Notes: generated from the sequence alone by a model not told the origin. DNA of 64,000 nucleotides from Mycobacterium branderi (GCF_010728725.1 NZ_AP022606.1:1116001-1180000); one strand, 5' to 3'. Shown: positions 1 through 11,287, counted from the stretch's first letter. Translations and numbers: made by a program.

Positions 1-149
1 GACTCACCGTCCAGACCGGTGGGAACCACCAAACGTTGGACCGCGGGCAGGATCTCACGCAGCGGTAGCTCGGCGGGCAGGGCCATCTCGGTCAGCCGGC
101 TGTCGGCGAGGATGGCCACCCGGACGATCGGCATCACAGCGCTCGACAT
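1..149 (-). CDS. eccD3: EccD3, ESX-3 membrane channel subunit (5' part only)
   Basis: Only the first 49 codons are present; the gene runs off the left edge. The ATG at 149 opens MSSAVMPIVRVAILADSRLT, followed by a residue pattern (LPLREILPAVQRLVVP) typical of the cytosolic ubiquitin-like N-terminal domain of EccD3. In this family that domain precedes eleven membrane helices that form the vestibule of the ESX-3 translocon; the helices lie outside the window. It is the last gene visible in the ESX-3 operon, 51 bp after espG3. The identification rests on sequence and position together. Confidence 0.9.
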   Translation of the reverse strand, partial: MSSAVMPIVRVAILADSRLTEMALPAELPLREILPAVQRLVVPTGLDGE

Positions 150-200
150 CAGCGGATCCTCAGAATTTGGCGGGACATGGATTCTCTTTCTCTGTGCTGT

Positions 201-1061
201 TTACGACGACTGGACGCTGAAGTCTCTGGACAACCGCTTGCCCGGGAACCATTGACCGTCGGGCAAGGTTGTGGTGAGTTGTTCGACCGCCATGGCGATC
301 GCGAACGGTGTGCCGGGGCGAAACGTCGAGATCCATTCACCGTCGAAGGCGCGCGACGGGCTGACCAGCACCCGGCCCGCTGTGGTGTCGACAATGCTCA
401 TCCCGACTTCGGTGGTGGCGTGCTGGCCGTCGTGGCGGCAGCCCGCGACGATCTCGACGTAGCTGCGCGGGCCGGTGAACACCGATTCGACCACGGGCCG
501 CGCCGACTCCGGAATGCCCAGGTATTCAAGGACTTCGGCCAGCGGCGCGCCGTTACGCAGCCGCTCGTCGGCCCTGGCGCCCACCCGGGCGGGCATGCTG
601 AACTCGTCGAACCGGGCCGGCGGGCGGTGCGCCAACCCGACTCCGAGCACGGGCACCAGCGCCCGCGCGTCGTCGATTTCCATCGACGTGAACGTCACCA
701 GCTGCGCGTTGCGCAGCGCGACAACGGTTTGGTCGCCGCGCCGCGCAACGATGCCGCGCAGCATCTCGCCAGGCCCGGAGTCGTTGGCGGGTCCCACGTA
801 GCGCAGGTCCAGCCACCGCTCCGGGAAACACACCACCCGGATCCAGTCGGCCACCGCCGGGTTGACTGCGCCGTCGGCGGACAGCAGACCCATCTGGGCC
901 AGTTCGCTCGTCTGCCGCTCGACGAATGCGCCGCGTTCGCCGGCGTCGGTGTAGGGCGTGGTGATCGCCAAGACCCACGGGAATGTCCCCGCGCCAACGG
1001 TTTCGGCGATGAACCACGCCTGCTCGACGGTCAGCTCGACGGCATTAGGCTCGTTGCCCAT
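201..1061 (-). CDS. espG3: EspG3, ESX-3 specific PE/PPE chaperone
   Basis: A 286-residue cytosolic protein of the EspG family (Mtb Rv0289 is 295 aa). In this family EspG binds the hydrophobic tip of PPE proteins and keeps ESX-3 PE/PPE pairs soluble until export. Family-typical stretches are NAVELTV near the N-terminus, TFPWVLAI, and PSRAFDGEW plus LPDGQWFPG near the C-terminus. There is no signal peptide or membrane segment. The ATG at 1061 lies 17 bp after the esxH stop, so it is co-transcribed with the substrates. Its likely clients are PE5 and PPE4, encoded just upstream in the same operon. Confidence 0.95.
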   Translation of the reverse strand: MGNEPNAVELTVEQAWFIAETVGAGTFPWVLAITTPYTDAGERGAFVERQTSELAQMGLLSADGAVNPAVADWIRVVCFPERWLDLRYVGPANDSGPGEMLRGIVARRGDQTVVALRNAQLVTFTSMEIDDARALVPVLGVGLAHRPPARFDEFSMPARVGARADERLRNGAPLAEVLEYLGIPESARPVVESVFTGPRSYVEIVAGCRHDGQHATTEVGMSIVDTTAGRVLVSPSRAFDGEWISTFRPGTPFAIAMAVEQLTTTLPDGQWFPGKRLSRDFSVQSS

Positions 1062-1078
1062 CTAACCTTCGACTCCGG

Positions 1079-1369
1079 TCAGCCGCCCCATTTGGCGGCT
1101 TCGGCTTGGTCGCGGGCCAGCATCGAGACGGTGTTGGTCTCGTGCGTGCCGGCCATCGCGTGATAGGCGCGCACCAGATCGGCCATCGCCTGATTCCACT
1201 GCGCCTGCCACGCCTGATACGTCATCCCGGTATCGCCCTGCCACGCCGCCGACAACGCCGCCTGCTCGGACGCGATATCCGCCCCCAGGCCCTGCATCGT
1301 GGCCGCATAGGAGGCCATGTCCCCGGCATGCACCAGCATCGCCGGGTAGTTGTACATAATCTGCGACAT
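1079..1369 (-). CDS. esxH: EsxH (TB10.4), secreted WXG100 protein
   Basis: A 96-residue WXG100 protein, the same length as Mtb EsxH. The WQG turn motif is at residues 43-45. The zinc-site residues known from Mtb EsxH are all present: His14, His70, His76 and Glu77. It forms a 1:1 helical-hairpin heterodimer with EsxG, is exported by ESX-3, and in pathogenic species is tied to metal acquisition and to inhibition of host ESCRT. The start ATG at 1369 shares one base with the esxG TGA stop, so translation of the two partners is coupled, as expected for an obligate dimer. Confidence 0.97.
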   Translation of the reverse strand: MSQIMYNYPAMLVHAGDMASYAATMQGLGADIASEQAALSAAWQGDTGMTYQAWQAQWNQAMADLVRAYHAMAGTHETNTVSMLARDQAEAAKWGG

Positions 1370-1665
1370 CAGAAACCTCCCGTGTACGTCGACGCGGCCG
1401 CGGCATCGGCGGCCACATAGGTACCCGCCGCATCACCCAAATTGGCCTGCGCGACATCCAGCAGCGCATTCACCTTCGCCGCCACCTCCACAAACCGGGC
1501 ATGCGCGGCCTGAAACGCCGCCGCCGACTCCCCCACATGAAACGCCTGCGCCGACACCGCCTCCTGCTCGGCCTGACCGATCGTCGAGCGCATCAACCCC
1601 GCCTTAGCCGCAAACGCCGACTGCGACGCCACCAACTGCGGAATATGAGCATCCAACATGCTCAT
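1369..1665 (-). CDS. esxG: EsxG (TB9.8), secreted WXG100 partner of EsxH
   Basis: A 98-residue WXG100 protein beginning [18 protein letters not shown], almost as in Mtb EsxG (97 aa). I chose the ATG at 1665 over an in-frame GTG at 1668 because AAAGGA lies 8 bases upstream and the product matches the family start. The helical-turn residues are less canonical than WXG (HVG around residue 44), as in EsxG generally. The C-terminus ends in the STYTGGF tail. It heterodimerises with EsxH, and the pair is exported through ESX-3. The gap to the PPE4 stop is 51 bp. Confidence 0.95.
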   Translation of the reverse strand: MSMLDAHIPQLVASQSAFAAKAGLMRSTIGQAEQEAVSAQAFHVGESAAAFQAAHARFVEVAAKVNALLDVAQANLGDAAGTYVAADAAAASTYTGGF

Positions 1666-1716
1666 CACTCACATCCTTTCCTCATCGACTGTCATCGTGC
1701 GATACGCCGTGCTCTC

Positions 1717-3153
1717 TCAGTTGTGTTCTCCCCCTTCGCCGTTGGTATGGTCAGCCTCCTCTGCCTCCCAGGTGCCGGGCACCATCGGCATCGTCGGGCC
1801 GCCGCCGAATTCGTCACCGGCCAGCGTCGCCAATCCCGACGCCGCGGCGACCGTGTCTTTGCCCACCGTGCCGGCGAACCCCAACCGCCCTGCACCGTTC
1901 CCCGAGGCCATCGTCTGCGGCTCGGCGGGATCGAAATCGGGGTCCATGTCGGCGAATTCGTCGGCGTAGTCGTGCAGCGCCGCCCGGCGGCGGCGTCGTG
2001 CGCGTGCCTTCTCCCGACTCGATACCCCTACCGCGGCAGCGGCCGGAATGTGCGCGGCCGGCGCCTTGGTGCCCTCGCGATCGCGCAGGTTCGGGCCGGG
2101 ACCGCCATCCGGATAGATACCGCCCACCGCGTAGGCAAAGCCCGGTGCCGCCGGCGCGGCAGCCGGTGCCGCGCCCGCCGCTGCGGTGCCGGCGGCCGGC
2201 GCTGATCCTGTGGCAACCGAGGCGGGGACACCGGGCGCCATGGCGGCGACCGGCATTGCGGTCGGCGATGCGGTGCCGGCCGCGGCGGGTGCTGCGACCA
2301 CCGCCGGCACCAGGCCAGGTGCCACCGGGGCGTCCGTGGTCATCAGTGCGCTGACACCAAGGCCGATCGCCAGCGGGAGGACGAACGGGGCGCTGAGGAT
2401 CATCGCCCACGTCGGCCAGCCGACGAGGTTCCAGAACACTTGGTAGCCAATGAAAAACAGCAGCGGGAAATACGTCACCCAAGCGGCCGGGTTCGTCAAC
2501 AGCGCTTGAAGCACCTGGCCCGGATTCTGGAACAGCTGCATCAGTTGGTTGAGCATCTGGCTGAAGAAGTCCGACCCAGACGGCGCCTGGCTAGCGGCCT
2601 GGGTGACGCCGTTCGATTTCACCACCGTCGGCGCCGGCGTGGTGCGCGGTGCGGAGGCCAGCGCAGTGCCCGAAACCGCGTGATAGGTCGCCATAGTGGT
2701 GGCAGCCTGGACCCACATCCGGACGTAGTCCGCCTCATTCAGCGCAATCGGAATCGTGTTGATCCCAAAGAAATTCGTGGCGACCAGGATCCCGTGGATC
2801 GCATGGTTGGCGGCCAGCTCGGGCAGGGTCGGCATAGCGGCCAATGCCGCGGTGTAGGCCGCCGCTGCCACTTCGTGCTGTGCGGCCACCCCTGCGCTGT
2901 TCGCGCTGGCCTGTGTCAACCACGCCAAGTAGGGCAGGTGGGCGGCGACGTACTGCTCCGCGGTCGGGCCTTCCCACGAGCCGGCCTGCACAGCGCCCAG
3001 CAGCGTGGTGAGTTCGCCTGCGGCGGACGCGTATTCGGTACTGAGCGAGGTCCATGCCGCCGCGGCCGCCAGCAGCGACCCGGGCCCAGGACCGCTGCTG
3101 AGCAGCGTCGAATGCACCTCCGGCGGCGAAGCCATCCACACCGGCGCTGTCAT
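1717..3153 (-). CDS. PPE4: PPE4, PPE protein of the PPW subfamily
   Basis: 478 residues (Mtb PPE4 is 513 aa). The N-terminal PPE domain (about residues 1-175) opens [20 protein letters not shown], has the WEGP turn near residue 60, and is predicted to pair with PE5. A hydrophobic central segment (about 225-265) may span or dock to a membrane, followed by an Ala/Pro-rich low-complexity stretch. The C-terminus carries the two signatures of the PPW subfamily, GFAGT and PMVPGTW (PxxPxxW). The start ATG lies 2 bp after the PE5 stop, so this is a PE/PPE bicistron. In this family it is an ESX-3 substrate chaperoned by EspG3. Compare the internally deleted relative at 11288-11742. Confidence 0.95.
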   Translation of the reverse strand: MTAPVWMASPPEVHSTLLSSGPGPGSLLAAAAAWTSLSTEYASAAGELTTLLGAVQAGSWEGPTAEQYVAAHLPYLAWLTQASANSAGVAAQHEVAAAAYTAALAAMPTLPELAANHAIHGILVATNFFGINTIPIALNEADYVRMWVQAATTMATYHAVSGTALASAPRTTPAPTVVKSNGVTQAASQAPSGSDFFSQMLNQLMQLFQNPGQVLQALLTNPAAWVTYFPLLFFIGYQVFWNLVGWPTWAMILSAPFVLPLAIGLGVSALMTTDAPVAPGLVPAVVAAPAAAGTASPTAMPVAAMAPGVPASVATGSAPAAGTAAAGAAPAAAPAAPGFAYAVGGIYPDGGPGPNLRDREGTKAPAAHIPAAAAVGVSSREKARARRRRRAALHDYADEFADMDPDFDPAEPQTMASGNGAGRLGFAGTVGKDTVAAASGLATLAGDEFGGGPTMPMVPGTWEAEEADHTNGEGGEHN

Positions 3154-3155
3154 AG

Positions 3156-3464
3156 TCAGCCGCCGGCAACCAGGTAGGTCGAGGCCGCGGCCGCATCACC
3201 GGTGGCATAGCTGGCACCGGATTCCCCGACGCCGACGCCCGCTCGGCCCAGCTCCTCGACGCCTTGGGCGGCCACGGTCGCGTGCTCGCTGCCCTGGGCG
3301 CTGAAGCCCGCAGCCGTCTGCAGCGAAACCGGGTCGGCCGCAGACGGTATCACTGCGCTGATCAACGGAGCCGCGCTCGCGTGGGCAGCCGCAAGCTTGG
3401 CGGTGATCGCTTCCACCGCCGCGCTTGTCGCGGCCAACCCCTCGGGAACAACTTGCAGCGTCAT
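3156..3464 (-). CDS. PE5: PE5, PE protein exported by ESX-3
   Basis: 102 residues, the length of Mtb PE5. It starts [20 protein letters not shown], has Pro-Glu at positions 7-8, and consists only of the PE domain (two antiparallel helices) with no C-terminal extension. A YxxxD-type export signal is visible as YATGD near residue 86. It partners PPE4. Its ATG overlaps the eccC3 stop by four bases (ATGA), and its ribosome site (AAGGAG) lies inside the last codons of eccC3, so its translation is coupled to that of the ATPase. Confidence 0.95.
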   Translation of the reverse strand: MTLQVVPEGLAATSAAVEAITAKLAAAHASAAPLISAVIPSAADPVSLQTAAGFSAQGSEHATVAAQGVEELGRAGVGVGESGASYATGDAAAASTYLVAGG

Positions 3465-6400
3465 TGCAGATACTCCTTTCGACCGTCAACGGTCACCCCC
3501 TCGTCGACCAGAGGGTTGACCAACTGCACGTACGTGGGACTGTCGTTGTCGCCCAACAGGATCGCTCGCCCGGCCGGCAACCGCTCGAATCGTTGACCAC
3601 GGATCTTGCCGCCGTCGGCCGGATTGCCGGACAGCATCAACGTGGTCGCCTGCAGGTCGTTGAACCGGCGCAGCAGCGGGCTGGTCATCAACGCGTGGGC
3701 GGACCCGCTGGCGCGCGCGGTGATGATCACCCGCAGGCCCAGGTCGCCGGCCTCCGCCAGCAGCCCGATCAGGCTGGTCCACGGCCGCTGCCCGATGAAC
3801 GGGCCGCTCATCGCCGGCGTATCCGGGATCTGGTCGACGTCGTCGATGATCAGATAGTGGGTGTGGCCGCGGTATCTCCAGCCGGCCAGTTCGTGCGGCG
3901 CCAAACCTGCGGGCGGGCGGCGCTTTTCGATGAGGGCCGAGAGCCCCAGCATCGCCGGGATAACGCGGTCGATGTTGGTGGTGTACTCGTTGTCACCGAA
4001 CAGTGGCTCGTCGACCAGATGCAGCCGGCGGTCCAGCACCGTGAACGCGACCTGCTCGGGGGTCGAGTGGTCGCGAACAGTGCGGATGATGTGGCGCAGC
4101 AGCGTGGTCTTACCCGACTTGGTGTCGCCGAACGCCATCAGCAGCGGGTTCTCGGCGAAGTTGACTTCGACTGCGGCCAAGTCTTCTTCGCGCTGGCCGA
4201 TGACCACCCGGTCCGGACCGCGATAGACGGCGCCGACTTCGGTCGGAGCGAGGTTGGTCGGCAGCAGCCGCACCGGCGGCGCCTCGGCTCCCGGGTAGCG
4301 GGCGTTGACCGTGGCGACCTGGTCGGGCTCGGGGGCCGCGAACAAGAAGTGCTCGGCGGCCATGGTCAGCCCGCGGCCGGGCTGGTCCGGCGGCACCGTC
4401 TCGGCCGGGCGGCGCAGCGCGCCCACCACTCGGACGTTGCTGTCGCGAGAGTCGTGCAGCTTGAGCTCCAGCCGCATCCCGAGACCGTCACGCATTGCCA
4501 GCGGCACCTCCAGCCAGCTGGGCGTGGTGACGATCACGTGGATGCCGTAGGCAAGGCCGACGTTGACCAGCTCAGTCACCTTGGTCAGCAACGGGTTACG
4601 GGTGTTGAACTGGTCGGTGTTGTCCCGGCTGAAGGCATAGAGGTTGTCGATGACCAGGAACACTTCGCCGAAGCCGTCATCGAGCGCAGACCGGTCCCGG
4701 AACACCTCCCGCTGCTGGCGGATGCGCAGCAGTTGCTCGAGCTCGCCGAAGGTGCGACGGATGCGCTCGGGCTCCAGGGGCGACGCCACGCTGCCGACAT
4801 GCGCCAGATCCTCCAGCGCCCGCAGCTGCCCGCCGCCGTAGTCCAGGCAGTAGAAGCTCACTTCCCCCGGCGCGTGCAGGTTGGCAGCCGAGAGGATGAA
4901 GGTCTGCAGCGCAGTCGATTTACCCGACTTTGCGCCACCGTGGATCACCATGTTGCCCGCCGCCGAGCGCGCGTCGAACACCAGCGGGTCGCGGCGCATC
5001 TCGAACGGCTTGTCGATCTCGCCGAGCGGCCAGCGCCACTGTCCTTGCGGTATCGCGGCGCGGGTCAGCACCGACCTCAGCGGGATCGGCTCGTCGAGCG
5101 GCGGCAGCCACAGCTCCGGCGCGCGCGGCCCGTAGCGGGCCAACTGGTCGCCGATCGTGGCGATCAGCTTGCGCGGCGGACCGGTGGGCTCCTCCTCGTC
5201 GGCGCCGGTGATCACAGTCTCCTGGTCCGGCTCGACGCGCCCGGCGCTGAACAGCTTGGGCTCCGGAGCAGAGTGCACCACAAGCGTTTTCGCTGCCTGC
5301 GGCGGATCGTAGATGCCGTCGACGTAGGTGCTGCGGAACTTGATCGGCGCGGCACCCGGTGCGGGCACCAAGAAGCCCACGCCTTTGTGCTCCTTGCCCG
5401 ATTCGATGTGGTAGGCGTCCTCCACACCGATGATCTGCCGCGACACCGCGGGACTGGCCACCTTCAAACCGATCCGGTAGGAGGTGTTCTTGTCGATGTC
5501 CTTGATCTTGCCGATGTCCAGCGTCTGCGACGCGAAGAGAATGTGGATGCGGAACGAGCGGCCTTTGCGGGCAACGTAGTCGAACAACTCCGCGTATTCC
5601 GGGTGGTCGGCCAGCATCAGAGTGAACTCGTCGGCGACCACGAACAGCGTCGGGATCGGCGCCAGGTCGTGGCCCGCCGCGATCGCGTTCTCGTACTCGG
5701 TGACCGAGTTGAATGCGCTGCCCTGGACCCGGCGACCGGCCTCCCGCAGCAGCACCTCGCGGCGCGCCACCTCACCGCGCAGCGTGTCGGCGAACCGATC
5801 GGCCAGCGACTTCTTCTCCGCCATGTTCGAGATCACCGCGACCACCTGCGGGAAGTGGCGGAAGCTGTCCGCGCCGGCCTCACCCTTGAAGTCGGCGTAG
5901 ATCACGATCAGCCGGTCGGCGGGGTGAGTCGTCAACAGCGACAACAGGATCGACATCAGCGTCTGCGACTTGCCGGAGCCTGTCATGCCGATCATCAGGC
6001 CGTGCGGGCCCATGCCGCCCTCGGCTTCGTCCTTGAGGTCGAAGATCAGCGGCTCGCCGGTCGCGGTGACCCCGATCGGGACCCGCAGCTCGTCCTCGCG
6101 GCGCCGCGGCGCCCACAGCGTCGGCACGTCCAGCCGTGACGCATCCGGAATCCCCAGCAGCGTCGTGAAAGTGGCGCCGCGGGTGGCCGCCGACTGCAGC
6201 CCGCTGTGGGTGGGGTTGGAGTCCCAGCGCGACAGCCGCCGCGCCAGATGCGCGGCCTCGTCGGCGCCGAAGGTGTCGGCGGTGTCGACGTAGCGCTGCC
6301 AGCCGCCGGTCTGCCACCGGTCGACGACGCCGTTGGCCACGCGCAGGATCGGCCGTTCGGGATCCGAATACTGTTCGCGGTGCGGAGGCGTGGCCGAACG

Positions 6401-7423
6401 GTGGATGACGGTGACCCCGGCCCATCCGGCCGCCAGTGTCGACGCGTTGACGTCATAGTCGGGGTCGTCGACGATGACCAGCAGGTGCCGCAGCGCGTCG
6501 GCCGCACCACCGTTGAATGCGGGACGGTCGGCCAGCGCCGGGCCCAGCTGCGCGGCGAGCTCGTCGATATTGGTCGACAGGTAGCGGGCCGGACCGACAC
6601 CGTCGACCTGGCCCGGAATGTCAACGTGCGGAAGCCATTTCAGCCACGACCAGTCGGGGGACTCAAGGTCGGGCGTGGCAAGCGCGACGCCGAGCACGGT
6701 CGGGTCGTGCCACGTCACCGCCTGGGCGATCCAGGCGCGCAGCGCCCCCCGCACGTCATCGGTGTCGCCGAGTACGGTGATCCGCGAAACCTTGGTCAGG
6801 TCGATGCCGGCCGGCACGTCGCGCACGGTGCGCTGGGTGTCCAGCAGGCTGCGTAAAGCGCTGTGCGACACCGGTTCCAGGTCGATCTCGTCGGCGGTGT
6901 CGTTGACGCGCAGCGCCGCGGCGAGCGGCGCCGAATGCAGCCCGGCCCGCACCACCAGGAAGTCGTCGTCGGCCGGGTCGCGCTCCCACTGACGCCGCGA
7001 ACCGGGTATCGCGACCAGTTCGGCCGGGGCGGGATGCGACCATTCGGCGGCCGCGCGTTGCTCCGCGGCCTGGGCGCGGATGTTGTCCCGGACCACCGAC
7101 AGATAGCGCAAGTAGTCGGCCCGTTCGGCGTCGACTTCCTCGGTGCGCATCTTGTTGTCGGTGCCGCGATACAACGCCGTCGCGGCGAGCAACAGCACGA
7201 ACGGGAAGAACAAGGTCTGCGGAGAAATCACCCGCATCCCCGTGGCGACCATTGCGACGATCATCCCGACGATCAGGATCACGATCACGATGGGCAGCGC
7301 GCGCCGCAGCAGCGACGGCGGGATCGCCCGCGGCAGCTCCGGCGGCGCCTCGATGTTGATGGCTCCCTTGCGGCTCGCCGGCCGCGGCACCCGGCGGCGG
7401 GCCTCGAAGATCAGACGGCTCAT
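3461..7423 (-). CDS. eccC3: EccC3, FtsK/SpoIIIE-type ATPase of ESX-3
   Basis: 1320 residues (Mtb about 1330). Two N-terminal membrane helices lie at about residues 43-60 and 68-84. Three P-loop ATPase domains follow in tandem, with Walker A motifs GMTGSGKSQ (about 479), GGAKSGKST (about 829) and GDTKSGKTT (about 1099). The first domain also has a clear Walker B, LFVVADEF (about 593-600). The protein recognises ESX-3 substrates and powers export; domain 1 is normally the active ATPase, while domains 2 and 3 bind substrate signals. It is coupled by 4-bp ATGA overlaps to eccB3 upstream and PE5 downstream. Confidence 0.97.
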   Translation of the reverse strand: MSRLIFEARRRVPRPASRKGAINIEAPPELPRAIPPSLLRRALPIVIVILIVGMIVAMVATGMRVISPQTLFFPFVLLLAATALYRGTDNKMRTEEVDAERADYLRYLSVVRDNIRAQAAEQRAAAEWSHPAPAELVAIPGSRRQWERDPADDDFLVVRAGLHSAPLAAALRVNDTADEIDLEPVSHSALRSLLDTQRTVRDVPAGIDLTKVSRITVLGDTDDVRGALRAWIAQAVTWHDPTVLGVALATPDLESPDWSWLKWLPHVDIPGQVDGVGPARYLSTNIDELAAQLGPALADRPAFNGGAADALRHLLVIVDDPDYDVNASTLAAGWAGVTVIHRSATPPHREQYSDPERPILRVANGVVDRWQTGGWQRYVDTADTFGADEAAHLARRLSRWDSNPTHSGLQSAATRGATFTTLLGIPDASRLDVPTLWAPRRREDELRVPIGVTATGEPLIFDLKDEAEGGMGPHGLMIGMTGSGKSQTLMSILLSLLTTHPADRLIVIYADFKGEAGADSFRHFPQVVAVISNMAEKKSLADRFADTLRGEVARREVLLREAGRRVQGSAFNSVTEYENAIAAGHDLAPIPTLFVVADEFTLMLADHPEYAELFDYVARKGRSFRIHILFASQTLDIGKIKDIDKNTSYRIGLKVASPAVSRQIIGVEDAYHIESGKEHKGVGFLVPAPGAAPIKFRSTYVDGIYDPPQAAKTLVVHSAPEPKLFSAGRVEPDQETVITGADEEEPTGPPRKLIATIGDQLARYGPRAPELWLPPLDEPIPLRSVLTRAAIPQGQWRWPLGEIDKPFEMRRDPLVFDARSAAGNMVIHGGAKSGKSTALQTFILSAANLHAPGEVSFYCLDYGGGQLRALEDLAHVGSVASPLEPERIRRTFGELEQLLRIRQQREVFRDRSALDDGFGEVFLVIDNLYAFSRDNTDQFNTRNPLLTKVTELVNVGLAYGIHVIVTTPSWLEVPLAMRDGLGMRLELKLHDSRDSNVRVVGALRRPAETVPPDQPGRGLTMAAEHFLFAAPEPDQVATVNARYPGAEAPPVRLLPTNLAPTEVGAVYRGPDRVVIGQREEDLAAVEVNFAENPLLMAFGDTKSGKTTLLRHIIRTVRDHSTPEQVAFTVLDRRLHLVDEPLFGDNEYTTNIDRVIPAMLGLSALIEKRRPPAGLAPHELAGWRYRGHTHYLIIDDVDQIPDTPAMSGPFIGQRPWTSLIGLLAEAGDLGLRVIITARASGSAHALMTSPLLRRFNDLQATTLMLSGNPADGGKIRGQRFERLPAGRAILLGDNDSPTYVQLVNPLVDEGVTVDGRKEYLQ

Positions 7424-8985
7424 CGGGTCTCCTCAGCTGAGGTCGTGCGACCGGGCCGCTTGTCGGGCGCCAGGCCGTCGTGGGCGAGCAACGCATCGGC
7501 GCGCGACAGCGTCGGTCCGGGCGCGAACAGCGACAGCATCGACCACGGAATCGGAGTCGGGGGCGGGTTGAGGCCAAGGGCTTCAACGGTTTTGGAGTGA
7601 CCGGTGGAGCCGGCTTCGGTGTCGATGCCGTAACGCACACCAGTGTCGGAGATCCAGAACAGCGAACCGGCCGCCGGTGACTCCGCGCCCTGGCCGACGC
7701 TTTGGGCGAAGTAACCGGTCCCGGGCGCCAGCGCGACACGCGTGGCTGTCCCGCCCGCGCCGGCACTGACCAGGTCCTCGGTGTGCACCGCCTCGGGCAC
7801 CGGCAGCGCCGAGCCGGACAGCAGCGTCAGCGAGTTGGTGGCGGCTCCCTCCGGCTTGCTCCAGTGCGCGCAGGTGACCGGATCATGGGCGGCGTCGACC
7901 AGGCTGATCCGCTGATCGGGATAGCGTGCGGTGTCCAGCACCCGCGACACCGGTAGCTTGGCGACCTGGTCGGCGCTGAGCCGGGGCGGCTGGTCCAGGC
8001 CATAGGAGTTGGCATTGCGCAACATCGCGGCCAGCACCGCCGAAATCGGTTGCAGCCCATCGGGTAAGACCGCGTAGTACAGCGGGGTGTTGTCCGCAGC
8101 GTAGGCGACGACGACCGCGCCCACCGGCGCTGCCACCGGCAGCGGGAACTGCGGCGGGCTTCCGGCGTCGGGGATGGCCGGGGCGCTTAGCGCCGGCGCC
8201 TCGGGAATCGCGTTGAACAAGCCTGCGGCTATGGTCCGCGGCGCGGGTACGTCGGTGCCGAAGCCCAGCGCTCCGGTGACCGCGCGGTCGGCCACGTCGA
8301 TCCGGCTGCGCTTGCCGTCCCACAGCAGCCAGGTGCCGGCGTCGTTTTTGGTCAGCACACCATGCCCGGCGGCCAGCGTCGCCGCGCGGGCGCCGCTGCT
8401 GTCCGGCGTCCCGGCGATCACCGTGACCCCGGCATCCGGGCCACCGACGGCGTCGCACACCGTCCAGTTGGCGTCCTTGTTGGTGTTTTGCACCATCCGC
8501 TCCGGCGCACCGGGGATGCCGATCAGGTTGCCGCGTGGGAATTGGTCCAGCGCACTGCTTTTCACGGTGGTGGGGTTGACCGGCCGGCCGGCGATCAGCC
8601 GCGCCGAGGTGAGGTTGAGCACCGGGTGCAGCCGATCCCCGACCCGCACGTACAGCGCGGCGGTGGAACGGTCGGCCAGCACCGGGTTGTTGGCCGGGGA
8701 CCCGTTGGGCCGGATCAGCGAGAACACGAAGCAGCCCACCAGGGTGGTGACCAGGATCAGCACACCCATGACCACCGAACGGGTCTGGGTGCGCAGCGGG
8801 TCGACGAGCATCCGAGTGTCGTGCAGGGCAACCCCAGATGCGATGCGGCGCATGACAAATCGCCAGCCACTCACCTGGTGGCGGGTGACGAAGCCGCGAC
8901 GGTAGACGACTTTGTCGGGGTTGTCGTTGACCGGAGTGCGCGACGAGAACGAGCGCCGTTCGTCCTCGGACTCGCGGGCCGTCAT
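7420..8985 (-). CDS. eccB3: EccB3, ESX-3 membrane/periplasmic core subunit
   Basis: 521 residues (Mtb 538). A short cytosolic N-terminus with the family stretch [15 protein letters not shown] precedes one transmembrane helix (about residues 72-93). The rest is a periplasmic domain. Two cysteines (in TVCDAVGG and PVTCAHWS) sit where EccB proteins form a disulfide. EccB dimers cap the periplasmic side of the ESX pore. The start ATG overlaps the eccA3 stop by four bases. The C-terminus is short and charged. Confidence 0.96.
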   Translation of the reverse strand: MTARESEDERRSFSSRTPVNDNPDKVVYRRGFVTRHQVSGWRFVMRRIASGVALHDTRMLVDPLRTQTRSVVMGVLILVTTLVGCFVFSLIRPNGSPANNPVLADRSTAALYVRVGDRLHPVLNLTSARLIAGRPVNPTTVKSSALDQFPRGNLIGIPGAPERMVQNTNKDANWTVCDAVGGPDAGVTVIAGTPDSSGARAATLAAGHGVLTKNDAGTWLLWDGKRSRIDVADRAVTGALGFGTDVPAPRTIAAGLFNAIPEAPALSAPAIPDAGSPPQFPLPVAAPVGAVVVAYAADNTPLYYAVLPDGLQPISAVLAAMLRNANSYGLDQPPRLSADQVAKLPVSRVLDTARYPDQRISLVDAAHDPVTCAHWSKPEGAATNSLTLLSGSALPVPEAVHTEDLVSAGAGGTATRVALAPGTGYFAQSVGQGAESPAAGSLFWISDTGVRYGIDTEAGSTGHSKTVEALGLNPPPTPIPWSMLSLFAPGPTLSRADALLAHDGLAPDKRPGRTTSAEETR

Positions 8986-10823
8986 GCCGGCACCGACAGG
9001 CCGAGGCCACGCAGCAGCGGCTCCACCGAATTGGCGACGTCGCCGGCAGTGATCGTGATCAGTTCGTCGTCGGTGAACTCACCGGTGCCGGCCTGCTCCG
9101 AGTGATCCAATCGGAATTCTCTTTCTTCCTCGGACTTTTCCACGATGTTGCGGACGAACCGGCCGTTACCGGCGATGTCGAGGCTGCGCCGGTTGACGCC
9201 GTTGGAGTCGGGAGTCGTCGAGGAGGCCAGGTGCGCGAACAGCTTCTCCAGGTCGTCGAGCGCGGCCTTCTCGAAGGCGCTGTCTCGTTGTTCGGCCATC
9301 TTGTGCGCGATCTCGACGAGTTCGCCCGGGTTGTACGACGGGAAGTCGATGCTGCGGGTGAACCGTGAACGCAGACCCTCGTTGGTGTCGAGGAACTTGT
9401 CCAGGTCGGCGCGGTACCCGGCGATGATGACCACCAGCCGGTCGCGGTCGTTCTCCATCCGGGCCAGCAGGGTGTCGATGGCCACCAGCCCGAAGTCGTT
9501 CTTGGCGCCCGTGGCCACCAGCGCGTAGGCCTCGTCGAGGAACAGCACGCCGTCCAGCGCGCTGTCGATGATCGCGTTGGTCTTGGCTTCGGTCTCACCG
9601 ATGTGCTGGCCGATCAGGTCTGCGCGGTGCACCTCTTTGATGTTCTCTTTCTTCAAAAGGCCAAGGCCGCAATAGATTTTGGCGACGACTCGGGCGATCG
9701 TGGTCTTACCGGTGCCGGGCGGTCCTGCGAACACCAGGTGGTGGGTGCGCTGGGCCACCGTAAGGCCGCGCTGTTTGCGCACCAATTCCATTGCCACCGA
9801 GCTCTTCAGCCGCGCCACCTGGTTTTTGACCTGTTCCAGTCCGATGAACTCGGCAAGCTGGCGTTCGGCCTCGGCGAGCAATTCCGCCTTGCGTTCCCGG
9901 GATTCGGGGTCGATGAAATCCTCGGCGGACGGCTCCGTCTCCGGATCCCACGGATCGGTACGCGCGTCGATCCGGGCCGCGGTGGTGGTGACGATCCCGA
10001 AGCTGGTGTCGGATAGGGCGTGCTCGATCTGCTCGTTTTCCGGATTAGCCGCGTAAAGGTCTTGCAGGACTTCGCTTGCCGACTCTTCGTCGACGTGTGC
10101 GCGCAGTACCAACGCTTTGGCCAGCGCGCCGTCGACGGCGGCGACGGCGACCGGCCCGTCTGGTTCCTCCAGGTACGACAACGCGGGAGCGAACATGCCC
10201 AGCCGGGCCAATGCGATGCCCAGCGTGATCTTGGCGGCGTGAGCGTACGTCTCGTCGAGGTCAGGATCGTTGACGACGGGGGTCAGCAGTTTGACGACGT
10301 CGGACCAGCGCTCGGCGCGGTAGTGGATGGCCACCGTGACCCAGCGGGCGTCGCGCCAGCTGGGCCGGCGCCCGGTGATGTCGCTGACCAGCTTGTGCGC
10401 GTCGGCGTAGCGGCCCTCCCCGGCCAGCGCCGCTGCGTAGGCGAGATGGAAAGAGTCGGGGTCGCAGGCGCGAAACCGCAGATACAGACCGGTGTCGTAG
10501 TAGAAACCCAACGCTCCCGGCGCCAGCTCGACGCGGCGCTGCAATATCCCCGCGGTGGGGGCGGTACGCGAAATCGCTTCCAGCACACGGGCCGACACGT
10601 CACCGGCAGCGGCCAGCCCGGTCCAGGCATCGCACTGGTCATAGGCGATCCGGGTCAGGGCGGTGAAGCCGGACCGGGCGGCGGCCAGGTCGGCCGGGCG
10701 CCGGCGGTCGTAAACCTGAAGCCCGAGCGCTCGGCAGCAGGTGGCGAATCGGCTGATGACGTCGTCGTCAACCCGGGCAGTTGCGGGCCGCGTCGCAAGC
10801 GTGCCGGTGTCAGCGCTGTCCAC
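8982..10823 (-). CDS. eccA3: EccA3, AAA+ ATPase of ESX-3 (first gene of the operon)
   Basis: 613 residues (Mtb 631). The N-terminal half (about 1-290) is a TPR-like helical domain. The C-terminal half is a CbxX/CfqX AAA+ ATPase with Walker A GPPGTGKTT (367-375) and Walker B VLFLDEA (about 426-432). EccA proteins are cytosolic and are thought to release EspG from PE/PPE pairs before export. I chose the GTG at 10823 because AGGAGGAGA lies 7 bases upstream and no better start exists. It is the first gene of the operon, directly downstream of the IdeR-like and Zur-like boxes, so expression is expected to rise under iron and zinc limitation. Confidence 0.96.
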   Translation of the reverse strand: MDSADTGTLATRPATARVDDDVISRFATCCRALGLQVYDRRRPADLAAARSGFTALTRIAYDQCDAWTGLAAAGDVSARVLEAISRTAPTAGILQRRVELAPGALGFYYDTGLYLRFRACDPDSFHLAYAAALAGEGRYADAHKLVSDITGRRPSWRDARWVTVAIHYRAERWSDVVKLLTPVVNDPDLDETYAHAAKITLGIALARLGMFAPALSYLEEPDGPVAVAAVDGALAKALVLRAHVDEESASEVLQDLYAANPENEQIEHALSDTSFGIVTTTAARIDARTDPWDPETEPSAEDFIDPESRERKAELLAEAERQLAEFIGLEQVKNQVARLKSSVAMELVRKQRGLTVAQRTHHLVFAGPPGTGKTTIARVVAKIYCGLGLLKKENIKEVHRADLIGQHIGETEAKTNAIIDSALDGVLFLDEAYALVATGAKNDFGLVAIDTLLARMENDRDRLVVIIAGYRADLDKFLDTNEGLRSRFTRSIDFPSYNPGELVEIAHKMAEQRDSAFEKAALDDLEKLFAHLASSTTPDSNGVNRRSLDIAGNGRFVRNIVEKSEEEREFRLDHSEQAGTGEFTDDELITITAGDVANSVEPLLRGLGLSVPA

Positions 10824-10838
10824 GCCCCCGTCTCCTCC

Positions 10839-10887
10839 TGTTGTTAGTGCTACCTAACTTCGCTGAAGTTAGCATTGCATAAGCTAA
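10839..10887. promoter_or_regulatory. Stacked IdeR-like boxes and palindrome upstream of eccA3
   Basis: Three overlapping dyads lie on a 15-bp step. 10839-10857 reads, on the minus strand, TTAGGTAGCACTAACAACA (12/19 to the textbook IdeR box). 10854-10872 is a perfect 8-3-8 inverted repeat, CTAACTTC-GCT-GAAGTTAG. 10869-10887 is TTAGCATTGCATAAGCTAA (13/19, with TTAGC/GCTAA ends). ESX-3 in Mtb is IdeR-repressed by iron, which supports the reading; the match counts were made by eye. The rest of the 464-bp gap 10824-11287 holds the Zur-like box and, further right, presumably the promoter of the PPE remnant. I see no gene in it. Confidence 0.6.
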
Positions 10888-10972
10888 GTGTCGAGACGCC
10901 CCTGTTGGAGCAGCCAGCGGCCCCATCGATGAGACTGGCGGAACACGACAGCCTCCTTCCGGCACCACGCGT

Positions 10973-10994
10973 TGATGAAAACCATTTTCGATAA
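10973..10994. promoter_or_regulatory. Zur-like box upstream of eccA3
   Basis: The core TGAAAACCATTTTCG contains the inverted repeat GAAAA-CCA-TTTTC in an AT-rich island. It matches 13 of 15 positions of the mycobacterial Zur core TGAAAATCATTTTCA as I remember it. It sits about 150 bp upstream of the eccA3 start. Zur repression of esx-3 by zinc is established in Mtb, so site and location agree. Distance to the real transcription start is unknown. Confidence 0.65.
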
Positions 10995-11287
10995 CGCCTC
11001 GTCCGGGACGATACCCCACGCTGACGCCCTCGATTGAGCGGGTCTCACTATCAGTCGGTTCGCCGGGGTGTCGGGTTCCCCAGCCCGGTGAGCATCGCCG
11101 GGCCAGGCCCGCCACCGCATGGATCCTATCTGCGCAGCCGCGGACATAACGGCAATTTGTCACAGCTAATACGGAGTTATTGCAGGTAAATTTCCGTGTC
11201 TGCGGTCATAGAATATCGTAGTACGTCCTATGTGGGGCGGCTTTGACAAGCCCCGCAGTGCGGAGTCGTTATCGGAAGAGGTGTGCA

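Noticed and set aside
3425..6139. Long open frame on the plus strand opposite eccC3
   Set aside because: Arg/Gln/His-rich translation without family sequence; typical antisense shadow of a GC-rich gene.
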